DNA of 64,000 nucleotides from JADJDM01 sp044352985. GTDB taxonomy: Bacteria > Bacteroidota > Bacteroidia > B-17B0 > Aurantibacillaceae. Made by a program: the position numbers and the translations under genes. The notes under the pieces are model-generated. The model searched no databases. It was given only the letters and a program-made list of their open reading frames with translations, and was not told the DNA's origin. This document shows, in pieces, positions 35,029-44,456 of this stretch. Position 1 is the stretch's first letter. Each line of letters begins with the position of its first letter. Where the stretch lies: assembly GCA_044352985.1 (NCBI GenBank), contig JBILCU010000012.1:1-64000 (forward strand), read 5' to 3'.

Positions 35029-35694
35029 ATGAGTAACGAAAAATTTTCTCAGTCATCGATAGGAAAAAAAGTGTTAATGGGATTAACCGGATTATTTCTT
35101 ATTACTTTTTTAATTGTACATGTAACCATCAATTCTATGATATTTGCTAATGATGGCGGACAGTTATTTAACCAAGCTGCAGGATTCATGGCACACAACC
35201 CAATCATACGTGTTGTTGAAATTGGATTATTCTTAGGTTTATTGTCGCATGTTTACTTGGCACTTAAATTAACTTTAGACAATAACAAAGCAAGACCAGT
35301 TAAATATGCAGTTGTAAATGGTAACGCAAACAGCAAATGGTATAGCCGTTCAATGGGTATTTTAGGTTCTTTGTTGTTGATTTTCTTAGTTGTTCACCTA
35401 GCTAATTTTTGGTTACCTACGAAAGTTGCTGTTTTTAGCCATCAAGAGCATGATACATTCGCTAACTTAAAAGTAGTTTTTGCAGAATGGTATTTAGTTG
35501 CTATTTATTTACTTGGTGTTATTGCTTTATGTTACCATTTATTACACGGTTTCCAATCTGCATTTCAAACCTTAGGTTTAAATCATAAAAAATATACACC
35601 AATGATTAAATTAGTTGGTGCGGCATTTTCAATTATTGTTAGTGTGTTATTTGCTGCAATGCCAATAGTAATGCACTTAGGGATTATCAAATAA
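35029..35694 (+). CDS. sdhC: Succinate dehydrogenase cytochrome b membrane subunit
   Basis: The 221-residue protein has five hydrophobic helices and conserved histidines in or near them (for example L-I-V-H-V-T-I-N, G-L-L-S-H-V-Y-L-A, L-V-V-H-L-A-N-F-W, Y-H-L-L-H-G-F-Q-S). It matches the single-subunit dihaem anchor of Bacteroidota complex II. It passes electrons from the iron-sulfur subunit to menaquinone in the inner membrane. First gene of the sdh operon. Confidence 0.94.
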   Translation: MSNEKFSQSSIGKKVLMGLTGLFLITFLIVHVTINSMIFANDGGQLFNQAAGFMAHNPIIRVVEIGLFLGLLSHVYLALKLTLDNNKARPVKYAVVNGNANSKWYSRSMGILGSLLLIFLVVHLANFWLPTKVAVFSHQEHDTFANLKVVFAEWYLVAIYLLGVIALCYHLLHGFQSAFQTLGLNHKKYTPMIKLVGAAFSIIVSVLFAAMPIVMHLGIIK

Positions 35695-35722
35695 TTTATA
35701 ACTATTCAACAGAACAAATAAT

Positions 35723-37708
35723 ATGTCATCACCAAAACTAGATGCTAAAATACCTGAAGGTACACTCGAAAATAAGTGGACAAAATACCGTTCTACTATG
35801 CCTTTGGTAAACCCTGCTAACAAACGTAGTTTGGAAGTTATTGTTGTTGGGACCGGATTAGCCGGATCTTCAGCAGCAGCTTCATTGGCAGAAATGGGTT
35901 ATAAAGTAAAAGCTTTCTGTTTTCAAGATTCACCTCGTCGCGCACATAGTATTGCTGCCCAAGGCGGTATCAATGCTGCAAAAAATTATCAAAATGATGG
36001 CGATAGCGTTTATCGTTTGTTTTATGATACCATAAAAGGAGGTGATTACCGTGCACGTGAGTCAAATGTTCATCGTTTAGCTGAAGTATCTACCAATATT
36101 ATTGATCAGTGTGTTGCTCAAGGTGTTCCATTTGCACGCGAATACGGCGGAACATTAAGTAACCGCTCATTCGGTGGTACTCAAGTTCAACGTACATTCT
36201 ATGCTGCAGGACAAACTGGTCAGCAGTTATTATTAGGAGCTTACTCTGCATTGCAACGCCAGGTTGGAATGGGAACAGTAAAATTATATGCTCGACACGA
36301 AATGATGGATGTAGTTGTAATTGATGGAAAAGCACGAGGAATTATTGCACGTGATTTAGTTAGTGGAAAATTAGAAAGACATTTTGGGCATGCAGTATTA
36401 TTGTGTACTGGTGGTTACGGAAACGTATTTTTCCTTTCAACCAATGCAATGGGAAGTAATGTAACCGCAGCATGGAAAGCCCATAGAAGAGGTGCTTATT
36501 TCGGAAATCCTTGTTTTACTCAAATTCACCCAACATGTATTCCTGTTAGTGGCGATCATCAGTCCAAGTTAACCTTGATGTCTGAATCCTTACGTAACGA
36601 TGGTAGAATCTGGGTTCCTAAAAAAGCAGGAGATAACCGCAAGCCAAACGAAATTCCTGAAGAAGAAAGAGATTACTATCTAGAAAGAAGATATCCTGCT
36701 TTTGGAAACTTGGTTCCACGTGATGTAGCTTCACGTGCAGCAAAAGAACGTTGCGATGCAGGTTTTGGAGTAGGGTCAAGCAAATTGGCAGTTTACTTAG
36801 ATTTCTCTGCTAACATGATGCGTTATGGGCAAATTGAAGCCAATAAACAAAATCTTCAAAATCCAAGCAAGGAAACTATCCGCGAATTAGGAAGAGCAGT
36901 AGTAAAAGAAAAATACGGAAACTTGTTTGATATGTACAAACAAATAACCGGCGAAGATCCTTATGAAGTGCCAATGAGAATTTATCCTGCAGTTCACTAC
37001 ACGATGGGTGGCCTATGGGTGGATTATAATTTAATGACAACCGTTCCGGGCTTGTATGCATTAGGTGAAGCTAACTTTTCTGATCATGGTGCAAATCGTT
37101 TAGGTGCATCTGCATTAATGCAAGGTTTAGCTGATGGTTACTTTGTAATTCCTTATACAATTGGGGCATATCTAAGTCAGGAGATTCGTACTAAGGCAAT
37201 TCCAACCGATCATGAATCATTTGTGAAGGCAGAAGCAGAAGTAAACGATCGTTTACAAAACTTATTGAACATTAAAGGAACAAAGTCGGTTGATTATTTC
37301 CATAAAGCATTAGGAAAAATCATGTGGGATAAATGCGGTATGGCTCGTAGTGAAGAAGGCTTGAAATGGGCAATTTCAGAAATCAGAAAAATACGTGAAG
37401 AGTTCTGGAAAAATGTTCGTGTATTGGGTAGTACTGATGAATTTAATCCTGAATTGGAAAAAGCAGGCCGTGTTGCTGATTTTATTGAGCTTGGGGAGTT
37501 AATGTGTGTAGATGCATTAGATAGAAACGAAAGTTGTGGCGGACATTTCCGTGAGGAATACCAAACTGAAGAAGGTGAGGCGTTACGTGATGATGAAAAA
37601 TATTCATACGTAGCTGCATGGGAAATGAAAGAAGTTGGCAACTGGCAATTACACAAGGAAGAATTGAAATACGAAAACATTAAAATTGCTCAACGTTCTT
37701 ACAAATAA
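35723..37708 (+). CDS. sdhA: Succinate dehydrogenase / fumarate reductase flavoprotein subunit
   Basis: The 661-residue protein has the FAD-binding V-V-G-T-G-L-A-G-S-S-A-A-A-S-L-A loop, the covalent-FAD histidine region H-S-I-A-A-Q-G-G-I-N-A-A, the substrate-binding H-P-T-C-I-P segment and the C-terminal E-S-C-G-G-H-F-R-E-E motif. It oxidises succinate to fumarate in the TCA cycle. The length fits the Bacteroidota form. It is separated from sdhC by 28 bp and followed by the inserted four-helix-bundle gene. Confidence 0.97.
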   Translation: MSSPKLDAKIPEGTLENKWTKYRSTMPLVNPANKRSLEVIVVGTGLAGSSAAASLAEMGYKVKAFCFQDSPRRAHSIAAQGGINAAKNYQNDGDSVYRLFYDTIKGGDYRARESNVHRLAEVSTNIIDQCVAQGVPFAREYGGTLSNRSFGGTQVQRTFYAAGQTGQQLLLGAYSALQRQVGMGTVKLYARHEMMDVVVIDGKARGIIARDLVSGKLERHFGHAVLLCTGGYGNVFFLSTNAMGSNVTAAWKAHRRGAYFGNPCFTQIHPTCIPVSGDHQSKLTLMSESLRNDGRIWVPKKAGDNRKPNEIPEEERDYYLERRYPAFGNLVPRDVASRAAKERCDAGFGVGSSKLAVYLDFSANMMRYGQIEANKQNLQNPSKETIRELGRAVVKEKYGNLFDMYKQITGEDPYEVPMRIYPAVHYTMGGLWVDYNLMTTVPGLYALGEANFSDHGANRLGASALMQGLADGYFVIPYTIGAYLSQEIRTKAIPTDHESFVKAEAEVNDRLQNLLNIKGTKSVDYFHKALGKIMWDKCGMARSEEGLKWAISEIRKIREEFWKNVRVLGSTDEFNPELEKAGRVADFIELGELMCVDALDRNESCGGHFREEYQTEEGEALRDDEKYSYVAAWEMKEVGNWQLHKEELKYENIKIAQRSYK

Positions 37709-37733
37709 TTAAATTTACTAATAAACTAAAATC

Positions 37734-38183
37734 ATGAACATGAACATCGACAACACAGGATTTGATACCATTTTTGAAGAAGAAAAAGTAGAATTAAAAG
37801 CAAAAGTTACCTCATATCGCGATCTAATAGTTTGGCAACGTTCTATACAATTAGTAGAAGCAGTTTATCATGTAACTAAAAATTTAACAGATGCTGAAAA
37901 ACTATCTTTTTCAAGTCATTTAAATGGTTCAGTTGTGTTAATACCTGCAAAAATTGCTGAAGGTTGGGGAAGAAAAAATACTAAAAATTACTTACAGCTT
38001 TTAAAAACTGCACGTGCTTCTTTATTCACAACAGAAACATATATTATGGTTCTGAAAAATGTAGACTTAATTTCTAAACAAGATGAAGACAGAGTGTTAA
38101 GCTTAGTTGACGAAGTGAAAAAAATGTTGAATGGATTAATTAAATCCTTGAATAATAAATTAAAAATTTCTTCTAATTATTAA
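37734..38183 (+). CDS. Four-helix-bundle protein (S23/23S-rRNA-intervening-sequence family) inside the sdh operon
   Basis: The 149-residue protein has the family hallmarks: Y-R-D-L-I-V-W-Q-R-S near residue 28, I-A-E-G-W-G-R near 77, and A-R-A-S-L-F-T-T-E-T about 20 residues later. It should fold as an antiparallel four-helix bundle that forms pentamers in known structures. The function of the stand-alone family is unknown; related Avd proteins assist diversity-generating retroelements. Here it lies 25 bp after sdhA and 12 bp before sdhB, in the same direction, so it is co-transcribed with complex II. An insertion into the operon or a recruited assembly role are both possible. Confidence 0.88.
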   Translation: MNMNIDNTGFDTIFEEEKVELKAKVTSYRDLIVWQRSIQLVEAVYHVTKNLTDAEKLSFSSHLNGSVVLIPAKIAEGWGRKNTKNYLQLLKTARASLFTTETYIMVLKNVDLISKQDEDRVLSLVDEVKKMLNGLIKSLNNKLKISSNY

Positions 38184-38195
38184 AAACCAGTTCAT

Positions 38196-38972
38196 ATGGG
38201 CGGCTCAGGAGAAAAAAAATTAAATCTAACCTTAAAAGTTTGGCGTCAAAAAAATGCAAAAGATGCCGGCAGATTTGAGGTACACCAACTTTCAGGAATT
38301 TCTACAGATATGTCTTTCCTTGAAATGTTTGACGTGTTGAATGAAAAATTAATTAACGAAGGTAAAGAGTCAATTGCATTTGATCACGATTGCCGAGAAG
38401 GTATTTGTGGAATGTGCAGTATGTACATCAACGGTCGTCCACACGGTCCGTTACAAGGTGTTACAACTTGTCAATTGCATATGCGTTCGTTTAATGATGG
38501 CGATACCATTGTGGTTGAACCATGGAGAAGTGCTGCTTTTCCTGTAATTAAAGATCTAGCTGTGAACCGTAGCGCATTCGACAGAATTATTTCATCTGGT
38601 GGCTTCGTTTCAGTAAATACCGGAAATGCAAAAGATGCAAATAACATCTTGATTCCAAAAGATGATGCGGATGAAGCTTTTAACGCAGCGGCATGTATTG
38701 GTTGTGGCGCTTGTGTTGCCGCTTGTAAAAATGGTTCTGCTATGTTGTTTGTTTCTGCAAAAGTTTCTCAGTTGGCATTATTGCCTCAGGGGCAGGTAGA
38801 AGCAAAAGGCCGTGTTTTAAATATGGTTGGGCAAATGGATGCAGAAGGATTCGGTGCTTGTACCAATACGGGTGCTTGCGAAGCGGAATGCCCTAAGGGT
38901 ATTTCACTCGAAAACATTGCGCGTATGAATAGAGAATTTTTGACATCAAGTTTGACTTACGTTAAAAAATAA
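38196..38972 (+). CDS. sdhB: Succinate dehydrogenase / fumarate reductase iron-sulfur subunit
   Basis: The 258-residue protein has the [2Fe-2S] motif C-R-E-G-I-C-G-M-C plus a later Cys (T-T-C-Q-L-H), and the two cubane-cluster motifs C-I-G-C-G-A-C-V-A-A-C-K and C-T-N-T-G-A-C-E-A-E-C-P. It carries electrons from SdhA to SdhC. Last gene of the operon, ending at the terminator at 38995-39025. Confidence 0.97.
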   Translation: MGGSGEKKLNLTLKVWRQKNAKDAGRFEVHQLSGISTDMSFLEMFDVLNEKLINEGKESIAFDHDCREGICGMCSMYINGRPHGPLQGVTTCQLHMRSFNDGDTIVVEPWRSAAFPVIKDLAVNRSAFDRIISSGGFVSVNTGNAKDANNILIPKDDADEAFNAAACIGCGACVAACKNGSAMLFVSAKVSQLALLPQGQVEAKGRVLNMVGQMDAEGFGACTNTGACEAECPKGISLENIARMNREFLTSSLTYVKK

Positions 38973-38994
38973 TTTCAAATTAGTTATACTTTTG

Positions 38995-39025
38995 AAAAAC
39001 CCTCAGAAAATTCTGAGGGTTTTTT
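38995..39025 (+). terminator. Rho-independent terminator of the sdh operon
   Basis: CCCTCAGAA and TTCTGAGGG (39000-39008 and 39011-39019) form a strong stem, preceded by five A and followed by six T. It is nearly symmetrical, but only the plus-strand operon ends here. Confidence 0.9.
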
Positions 39026-39117
39026 GCTTAAAACATAATTTGATAATTTTCGTAAATAAAAAAAATTAATTAGAATTATTTTTACTAACTTTATAAGTTT
39101 TAATATAATTTTCTAAA

Positions 39118-41538
39118 ATGTGTTCAAGAAAAGTTAACTTTTTTAATTTAAAATTTAACATAAAGTTAATTTTACTTTTTTTGAATTTTCTTAGTCTTGA
39201 TTTATTCTCTCAAACAACTTTTACTGTAACATTAAATACTCCGGGTTCAAGTTCATGGATTGTACCTTGTGGTGTAACATCCATTACTGTTCAATGTTGG
39301 GGTGGTGGTGGTGCTGGAGGATCAGTGTCGGCTGCCAAATCATCAGCATCGGGTGGCGGTGGTGGTGGATATTCAACTAGTGCTTTTAGTGTTTCCGCTG
39401 GTAGTGTTATAACATATACTGTTGGTAGTGGTGGATTAGTAAATTCTTCTTCATCTGGAGGCGCGGGTAGCTCAACCATATTTAGTACACTTTCTGCAGA
39501 CGGCGGAACCGGGGGGCAAGGAGGTTCTACTACTGGTTCATATACAGTAGTTGGTACAGGTGGTGCAGGAAGTACTAATAGTGGTAGTAATGGTTCTTCC
39601 GCATCTGGTAGTGGTAATACATGGAATGGAGGAGCCGGAGGAAACGCTGGTAATACTGGTGCTGGAGGAGGCACAGGAGGTGGAGGATCCACAAATGCAA
39701 ATGGCAATAATGGTAATAATCCGGGAGGTGGAGGATCAGGAGCATCTTTAGGAACAGGTCAGCCTGGTTTAGGTGCATTTGGAGGTTCTGGTGGAAACGG
39801 GCAAATTAATATAATTTATACTGTTCTTACAACTGTAAACGCAGGTGCTGATCAAAATTTAGCTACTTGTTCAACTACAAGCACCACTTTAAATGCAACG
39901 TCCGTATCATCTCCCTGGTCCGGGGCATGGTCTTGTTCAGGATGTTCAAATATTACCATAACAAATTCGAATTCTCCAACTTCAACAGTTTCGGGTACAG
40001 GTTTTACTGCCGGTAGTTCAACCGCTTTTATCTGGACAGTTACTAATGGTACTTGTAGCTACACGGATGAAGTAGTTATAAATGTTCCGGCTTGTGCACA
40101 AGCAAATCCTGAGTGCGCATCTGCAACAACCTTAACAATTGATGCTAGTTTATTGTGTGGTCAAAATACTAATGGTTTTGGAGGAGTTGGTGATGGGTGC
40201 ACAATATCAGGTTCTGGTCAAACAGTATGGTATAAATTTACTGTTCCTGCTGCAACAACTTCTCTTGTTCTTAATTTATTAGGCACATCAAGTACCTTAC
40301 CACATTTCGGACTATATTCTGGCTCTTGTGCCGGGTTAACTTGTACTCAAAATATAATATTTACTTTAAATTCAGGTGATCCAGGTAAGCATATTTTACT
40401 TTCATCTTTAACAGCAGGTGCAACATATTTTGTTCAAGTACAATCTGGTTCAAGTACACTAAATTCACAATTTTGTATCAGTGTGAATAATGTTGCAAAT
40501 AATAGTATAGCACCTGCAAATGCATTATTGATTGATGATTGTGGAGTAACTTATAATGGAACTACAAACGGGGGGTATTATCCGTCTGGTACAAGTACAG
40601 GTTCTAATAACTTAGATGGAGCGACTACTACCGCAACAGGTGTGTCTGAAACTGGTGATGATGTTTCGTTTGTTGTAAATAATATATCCTGGTTTAAGTT
40701 TTGTAGCGTAAACGCAGGGACCTATAACGTTCAGTTTGATGTTGTAAGTTGTGTTTTTACAGGAACTAGTAGTGGTTCGCAAATGGCAATTCTTAGAGGC
40801 ACAGATAATAGTATGACAAATATTTGGCAAGCAACTAATCCTACTCAGCCTGCAACCCCAATTCAAACATCACCAAGTTTTACACTAGCAGCAAATGGTT
40901 GCGCTTATTTGGTTGTTGATGGTTTTGCAGGTGATGCTTGTACATATTCATATGTTTTAACAGAAACTTCTGGTTCTTGCAGATTATTACCAATTGAATT
41001 ATTTTCCTTAAATGCGGTAGATAAAAATAAGTATGTTGAAATAACTTGGGCCACTTCCTCTGAAATAAATAATGATTACTTCGAGGTAGAAAAATCTACA
41101 AATGGTGTCGATTTTTTTTCAATTGAACGAATAGAAGGTTCTGGAATGAGTGCAAACGCAATATTCTATTCTGCAAAAGATTATAATCCATCATCTGGCG
41201 TTTCTTATTATAGAATAAAACAAGTTGATTTCGACGGAAAATTTTCTTTCTCAAAAATTATTTCTATCACCAGAAATGCTTCTATTAGTGATTTTTTAAT
41301 CTCACCTAATCCGGCTAACGAAAATATGAATATTAGCTTTAATTCCGAATTTAGCATTAAGGCCAATGTGCAAATTTTAAATTATACCGGTTCAAAAATT
41401 TTATCATTTGAAACTAATATTATTAAAGGTGAAAATATAATTCCAGTAGAAATAAAAGATATTGAATCAGGAATTTACATAATCAAAATTTCTGGGGAAA
41501 ATTCAAAAGACTTAAATGCTAAGTTTATAAAGAACTAA
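39118..41538 (+). CDS. Glycine/serine-rich secreted protein with T9SS type A sorting domain
   Basis: The 806-residue protein has a signal peptide ending L-F-S-Q (~residue 32). A glycine-rich block follows at about 58-240, with W-G-G-G-G-A-G-G and many S-G-G-G-G runs, like bacterial glycine-rich adhesive domains. The middle (~310-620) looks like two pre-peptidase or PPC-type beta-sandwich modules (T-V-W-Y-K-F-T-V-P, then G-A-T-Y-F-V-Q-V). The end has the Bacteroidota L-P-I-E-L-F-S-L-N-A module and a type A sorting tail (I-S-P-N-P-A-N-E). It is a T9SS cargo, possibly matrix or adhesive; no catalytic site is visible. It ends 3 bp before the convergent phaC stop. Confidence 0.85.
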   Translation: MCSRKVNFFNLKFNIKLILLFLNFLSLDLFSQTTFTVTLNTPGSSSWIVPCGVTSITVQCWGGGGAGGSVSAAKSSASGGGGGGYSTSAFSVSAGSVITYTVGSGGLVNSSSSGGAGSSTIFSTLSADGGTGGQGGSTTGSYTVVGTGGAGSTNSGSNGSSASGSGNTWNGGAGGNAGNTGAGGGTGGGGSTNANGNNGNNPGGGGSGASLGTGQPGLGAFGGSGGNGQINIIYTVLTTVNAGADQNLATCSTTSTTLNATSVSSPWSGAWSCSGCSNITITNSNSPTSTVSGTGFTAGSSTAFIWTVTNGTCSYTDEVVINVPACAQANPECASATTLTIDASLLCGQNTNGFGGVGDGCTISGSGQTVWYKFTVPAATTSLVLNLLGTSSTLPHFGLYSGSCAGLTCTQNIIFTLNSGDPGKHILLSSLTAGATYFVQVQSGSSTLNSQFCISVNNVANNSIAPANALLIDDCGVTYNGTTNGGYYPSGTSTGSNNLDGATTTATGVSETGDDVSFVVNNISWFKFCSVNAGTYNVQFDVVSCVFTGTSSGSQMAILRGTDNSMTNIWQATNPTQPATPIQTSPSFTLAANGCAYLVVDGFAGDACTYSYVLTETSGSCRLLPIELFSLNAVDKNKYVEITWATSSEINNDYFEVEKSTNGVDFFSIERIEGSGMSANAIFYSAKDYNPSSGVSYYRIKQVDFDGKFSFSKIISITRNASISDFLISPNPANENMNISFNSEFSIKANVQILNYTGSKILSFETNIIKGENIIPVEIKDIESGIYIIKISGENSKDLNAKFIKN

Positions 41539-41541
41539 CTT

Positions 41542-43308
41542 TCACCCACACTTCTCCAAAACATATTTACCCGGCGCTTTTTCAATAACAGGATATTTTT
41601 CTGAACCGTATTTAAATTCTTTTGCTGTTTGTTTTCCTGATTTTGATTTTAATTTTTCTGCCCAGTAATTCCACCAACTCCCTTTTGTGTAATTTGCTTT
41701 ATTTATCCATTCTTCATAGTTTTTTTCCATCTTATCAGAGGTGTAGAATCCATATTTATTTTTTGCAGGCGGATTAATTACGCCCATCACATGCCCCGAT
41801 TCACTTAATATAAATTCTACTTCACCACTTACCAAATCAGTTGTTATATAACAGGTTTTTGCAGGTGAAATATGATCTTCTTTTGTTGCAATAACAAAAA
41901 CTGGAGATTCAATATCTGAAATATCGATTTTTACATTACAAATTTCCAATGCATTTTTTCTAGATAATTTATTTTCAAGTATCATGTTTTTTAAATAAAA
42001 AATAAACATCTTTTCTGGTAAATTGGTATTGTCATTTGTCCAGTAAATAACATCAAATGCAAACGGTTCTTTTCCTTTTAAATAATTATTGATAACGTAA
42101 TACCAAATTAGATCATTTGGACGAATTAAATTAAAGGCAGTTTCCATATCCTTTCCATTCAAAATGCCTCTGTGCACTAATTCTCCTCGTTGAAGTTTTC
42201 TAACCAAAGCTGCATCAATAACATTACCAATGGGTCCGATAAATGAAAAATCAAGCATCGATGCTAAAAAAGTGATGGAGTTAATTACTTCGTGTTTTTC
42301 TCTTTTTTTAAGTACGGATGCAGTAACGCCAATTAATGTTCCTCCAAGACAGTAGCCTAATAAATTTAATTTTTCTGATTTACTTATTGATTGTGTAATT
42401 TCTATTGCCGAAATTGTCCCTTTTTCCACATAATCATCAAATGAAAAATATCCCATGTCATGTTGTGGGTTTCTCCAGGATACCATAAAAACAGGTATTC
42501 CTTGATTGATAAGGAAGGCCACAAACGAATTTTTTTGTTGTAAATCTAAAATGTAAAATTTATTGATCCACGGAGGTATTATCAATAATGGAATAGACCA
42601 TTTTTTATCATTAGGGACTTTATATTGAATGAGTTGAATCAATTCGTTTTCAAAAACAACAGCACCTTCAGTAATTGCTAAATTTTCTCCAACACTAAAT
42701 GCATTTTCATTTACTTGTGATATTTTACCTTTTTTTAAATCGTTCGCTAAATTTTTCATTCCACTAATAATGCTTGCACCATTAGTGTCAATAAAGGTTT
42801 GAATAGCCTCAGGGTTAGTGAATAAAAAATTAGATGGAGAAAAGGCATCAATATATTGCCTGGTATAAAAACAGATTTTTTCCTTATTGATTTCCTCACT
42901 TTTCATGTTTTTAAAGACTTGATTTGCAAAATCTTCAAAAAGCAAATACGATTGTTTGATGTAATTAAAAAATGGTTTCTTGCTCCAATCAGGATGAAGA
43001 AAACGTTTGTCGTTTTTTCTTACTTCTATTATTTCAGTTTCTGAATCTGAATTAATAAAAATTGAAAACCAAAGCTGTTGTTGTTTAACTAAATGATTTT
43101 GAAATTCAGAATTTATTTTTTCTAGCAAATTCGGGTTAATAATTATTTTAGAATAAAATCGAAAATAAGCATTACTAATGTCTCGTGTATCGTGATGGTA
43201 TCCTGAGGCATTTCTTAAATAATTCATGAAAATTCGTTGCTGACTTAAAACTAACGAATGATACAAACTACTAACACTCGTTGTTGAATTAAATAAGAAC
43301 TCAAGCAT
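41542..43308 (-). CDS. phaC: Poly(3-hydroxyalkanoate) synthase
   Basis: The 588-residue protein has the PHA synthase lipase-like box G-Y-C-L-G-G (catalytic Cys), the catalytic Asp in A-T-K-E-D-H-I-S-P and the catalytic His in S-G-H-V-M-G-V-I-N-P-P. W-R-N-P and I-P-P-W-I-N-K-F-Y motifs are also present. It polymerises 3-hydroxyacyl-CoA into storage polyester granules. Length is that of class I enzymes rather than the ~360 residues of class III. A phasin/PhaE-like gene lies upstream. The phaA and phaB genes are not in the window. Confidence 0.94.
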   Translation of the reverse strand: MLEFLFNSTTSVSSLYHSLVLSQQRIFMNYLRNASGYHHDTRDISNAYFRFYSKIIINPNLLEKINSEFQNHLVKQQQLWFSIFINSDSETEIIEVRKNDKRFLHPDWSKKPFFNYIKQSYLLFEDFANQVFKNMKSEEINKEKICFYTRQYIDAFSPSNFLFTNPEAIQTFIDTNGASIISGMKNLANDLKKGKISQVNENAFSVGENLAITEGAVVFENELIQLIQYKVPNDKKWSIPLLIIPPWINKFYILDLQQKNSFVAFLINQGIPVFMVSWRNPQHDMGYFSFDDYVEKGTISAIEITQSISKSEKLNLLGYCLGGTLIGVTASVLKKREKHEVINSITFLASMLDFSFIGPIGNVIDAALVRKLQRGELVHRGILNGKDMETAFNLIRPNDLIWYYVINNYLKGKEPFAFDVIYWTNDNTNLPEKMFIFYLKNMILENKLSRKNALEICNVKIDISDIESPVFVIATKEDHISPAKTCYITTDLVSGEVEFILSESGHVMGVINPPAKNKYGFYTSDKMEKNYEEWINKANYTKGSWWNYWAEKLKSKSGKQTAKEFKYGSEKYPVIEKAPGKYVLEKCG

Positions 43309-43319
43309 AATAGTAAATG

Positions 43320-43574
43320 TTAATTCAAATAAAATTTAAAATCATTTAGGTATTCATGATTATTATTTGAATCATGTTCCACCATATTTTCATTTGAAAA
43401 ATAATTGGTTTGATTTAACCATTCATATACCCAATTGTAATTGATTTGATTTTTAACAACTGATACGCTTTTGGTTTTATGAATTTCTATCGATAATTCA
43501 TTGTTGTTTTTTTCTTTCATGTTTATCACACTATAATTTGATTGAATGAAGTTTGTTTTTAAATCAATATTCAA
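43320..43574 (-). CDS. Small hypothetical ORF upstream of phaC
   Basis: The frame gives 84 residues from a TTG at 43574 or 66 residues from an ATG at 43520; the ATG is more plausible because the TTG lies inside a strong hairpin. The product is polar and Asn-rich (M-K-E-K-N-N-N ... N-W-V-Y-E-W-L-N-Q-T-N-Y-F) with no signal peptide or known domain. It ends 11 bp before phaC and sits between it and the phasin-like gene, so it may belong to the PHA locus. Confidence 0.4.
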   Translation of the reverse strand: MNIDLKTNFIQSNYSVINMKEKNNNELSIEIHKTKSVSVVKNQINYNWVYEWLNQTNYFSNENMVEHDSNNNHEYLNDFKFYLN

Positions 43575-43606
43575 TCATGTGTAGTCGAGTACGACTACAC
43601 GTGATT
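43573..43606. promoter_or_regulatory. Strong 15-bp stem-loop between the phasin-like gene and phaC
   Basis: The arms around GTGTAGTCG and CGACTACAC pair over 15 bp with one G-T wobble and an AGTA loop. No T-run follows on the minus strand, so it is not a classical terminator. It could stop RNA decay or separate expression of phasin and synthase. Confidence 0.6.
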
Positions 43607-43650
43607 TGAAACTAGGCGACTGAATTACTCTAATTCACCAAATATTGATT

Positions 43651-44322
43651 TTATTGAACCATAACAGCTGTTACAGGCTTTCGTTTAGGTTCAGCTGTAG
43701 CTTGTTCTTTATTAATTAACGGTTCGTTATTTTTAGGTTGCCCCATTAATTTGCTGAGGTCATTAATAATGGACTGATATTCCAAAAATAGCTTTTCATT
43801 TTGCTTTATAGATTCATTGATGAAATTTTTTTGAGTTTCACTAATGCACTCATTCATTTTATTTCCTGATTGAATGAATACAGATAGAATTTGATTCCAA
43901 ACTTCCATTTGTTTAGAAAAATGTTCATTCATTGATGAGTTAAATTCGGTCCAGTTTTTCTGTGTTTGATTTATTCTTAATTGGTAATCGTTAAATGAAT
44001 TTCTTGAAAACTCCATAAAGTCGTTATTCACAAGAGACATTGATTTGTTATAATTTAATCCATCTCCCGGCCAGGAATAATTATAAAATGACTTCATCCA
44101 GTTGGACCATAATTCATTCATGTTAACTGAATTTCCAAAAGAAAATTTAGGCCATCCTTTGGAATTATTGTTTAATGAAGTCATCACGTTGTTCAAATAA
44201 TTATTCCAATAATTTAATTGTTGATTGTAAGTTTCGAACATTGAATTGGTATTCTTGCTCATAATATTTTCAACTACTCTCCATGTTTCTTGTAAGTTTT
44301 CACTTGTTTTGTTTGCTTCCAT
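43651..44322 (-). CDS. Phasin / PhaE-like granule-associated protein
   Basis: The 223-residue protein is almost all amphipathic helix, rich in Asn, Gln, Trp and Met, with no signal peptide. It ends in a Pro/Lys-rich tail (P-K-R-K-P-V-T-A). Helical phasins coat PHA granules, and PhaE subunits partner some PHA synthases; the location upstream of phaC in the same direction supports one of these roles. No sharp motif distinguishes the two, so the name rests mainly on context and composition. Confidence 0.65.
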   Translation of the reverse strand: MEANKTSENLQETWRVVENIMSKNTNSMFETYNQQLNYWNNYLNNVMTSLNNNSKGWPKFSFGNSVNMNELWSNWMKSFYNYSWPGDGLNYNKSMSLVNNDFMEFSRNSFNDYQLRINQTQKNWTEFNSSMNEHFSKQMEVWNQILSVFIQSGNKMNECISETQKNFINESIKQNEKLFLEYQSIINDLSKLMGQPKNNEPLINKEQATAEPKRKPVTAVMVQ

Positions 44323-44456
44323 TTTTTAAAAAAGTTTAGAGCCAAAACTAGTTTAATGTAAACCCTATATCAATTCTAAAATTCATTTTAGAAAATGATA
44401 ATAAACACAGAAGAGAAATTTTGTATTAAAAAAGAATTCAGATTATAATTGAAGAT

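Noticed and set aside
37734..38183. Avd accessory gene of a diversity-generating retroelement
   Set aside because: The protein is of the same four-helix superfamily, but no reverse transcriptase and no template/variable repeat pair is visible nearby.
39291..39707. Proline-rich 138-residue protein on the minus strand
   Set aside because: It is the antisense of the Gly/Ser-rich codons of the T9SS cargo gene; Gly codons read backwards as Pro.
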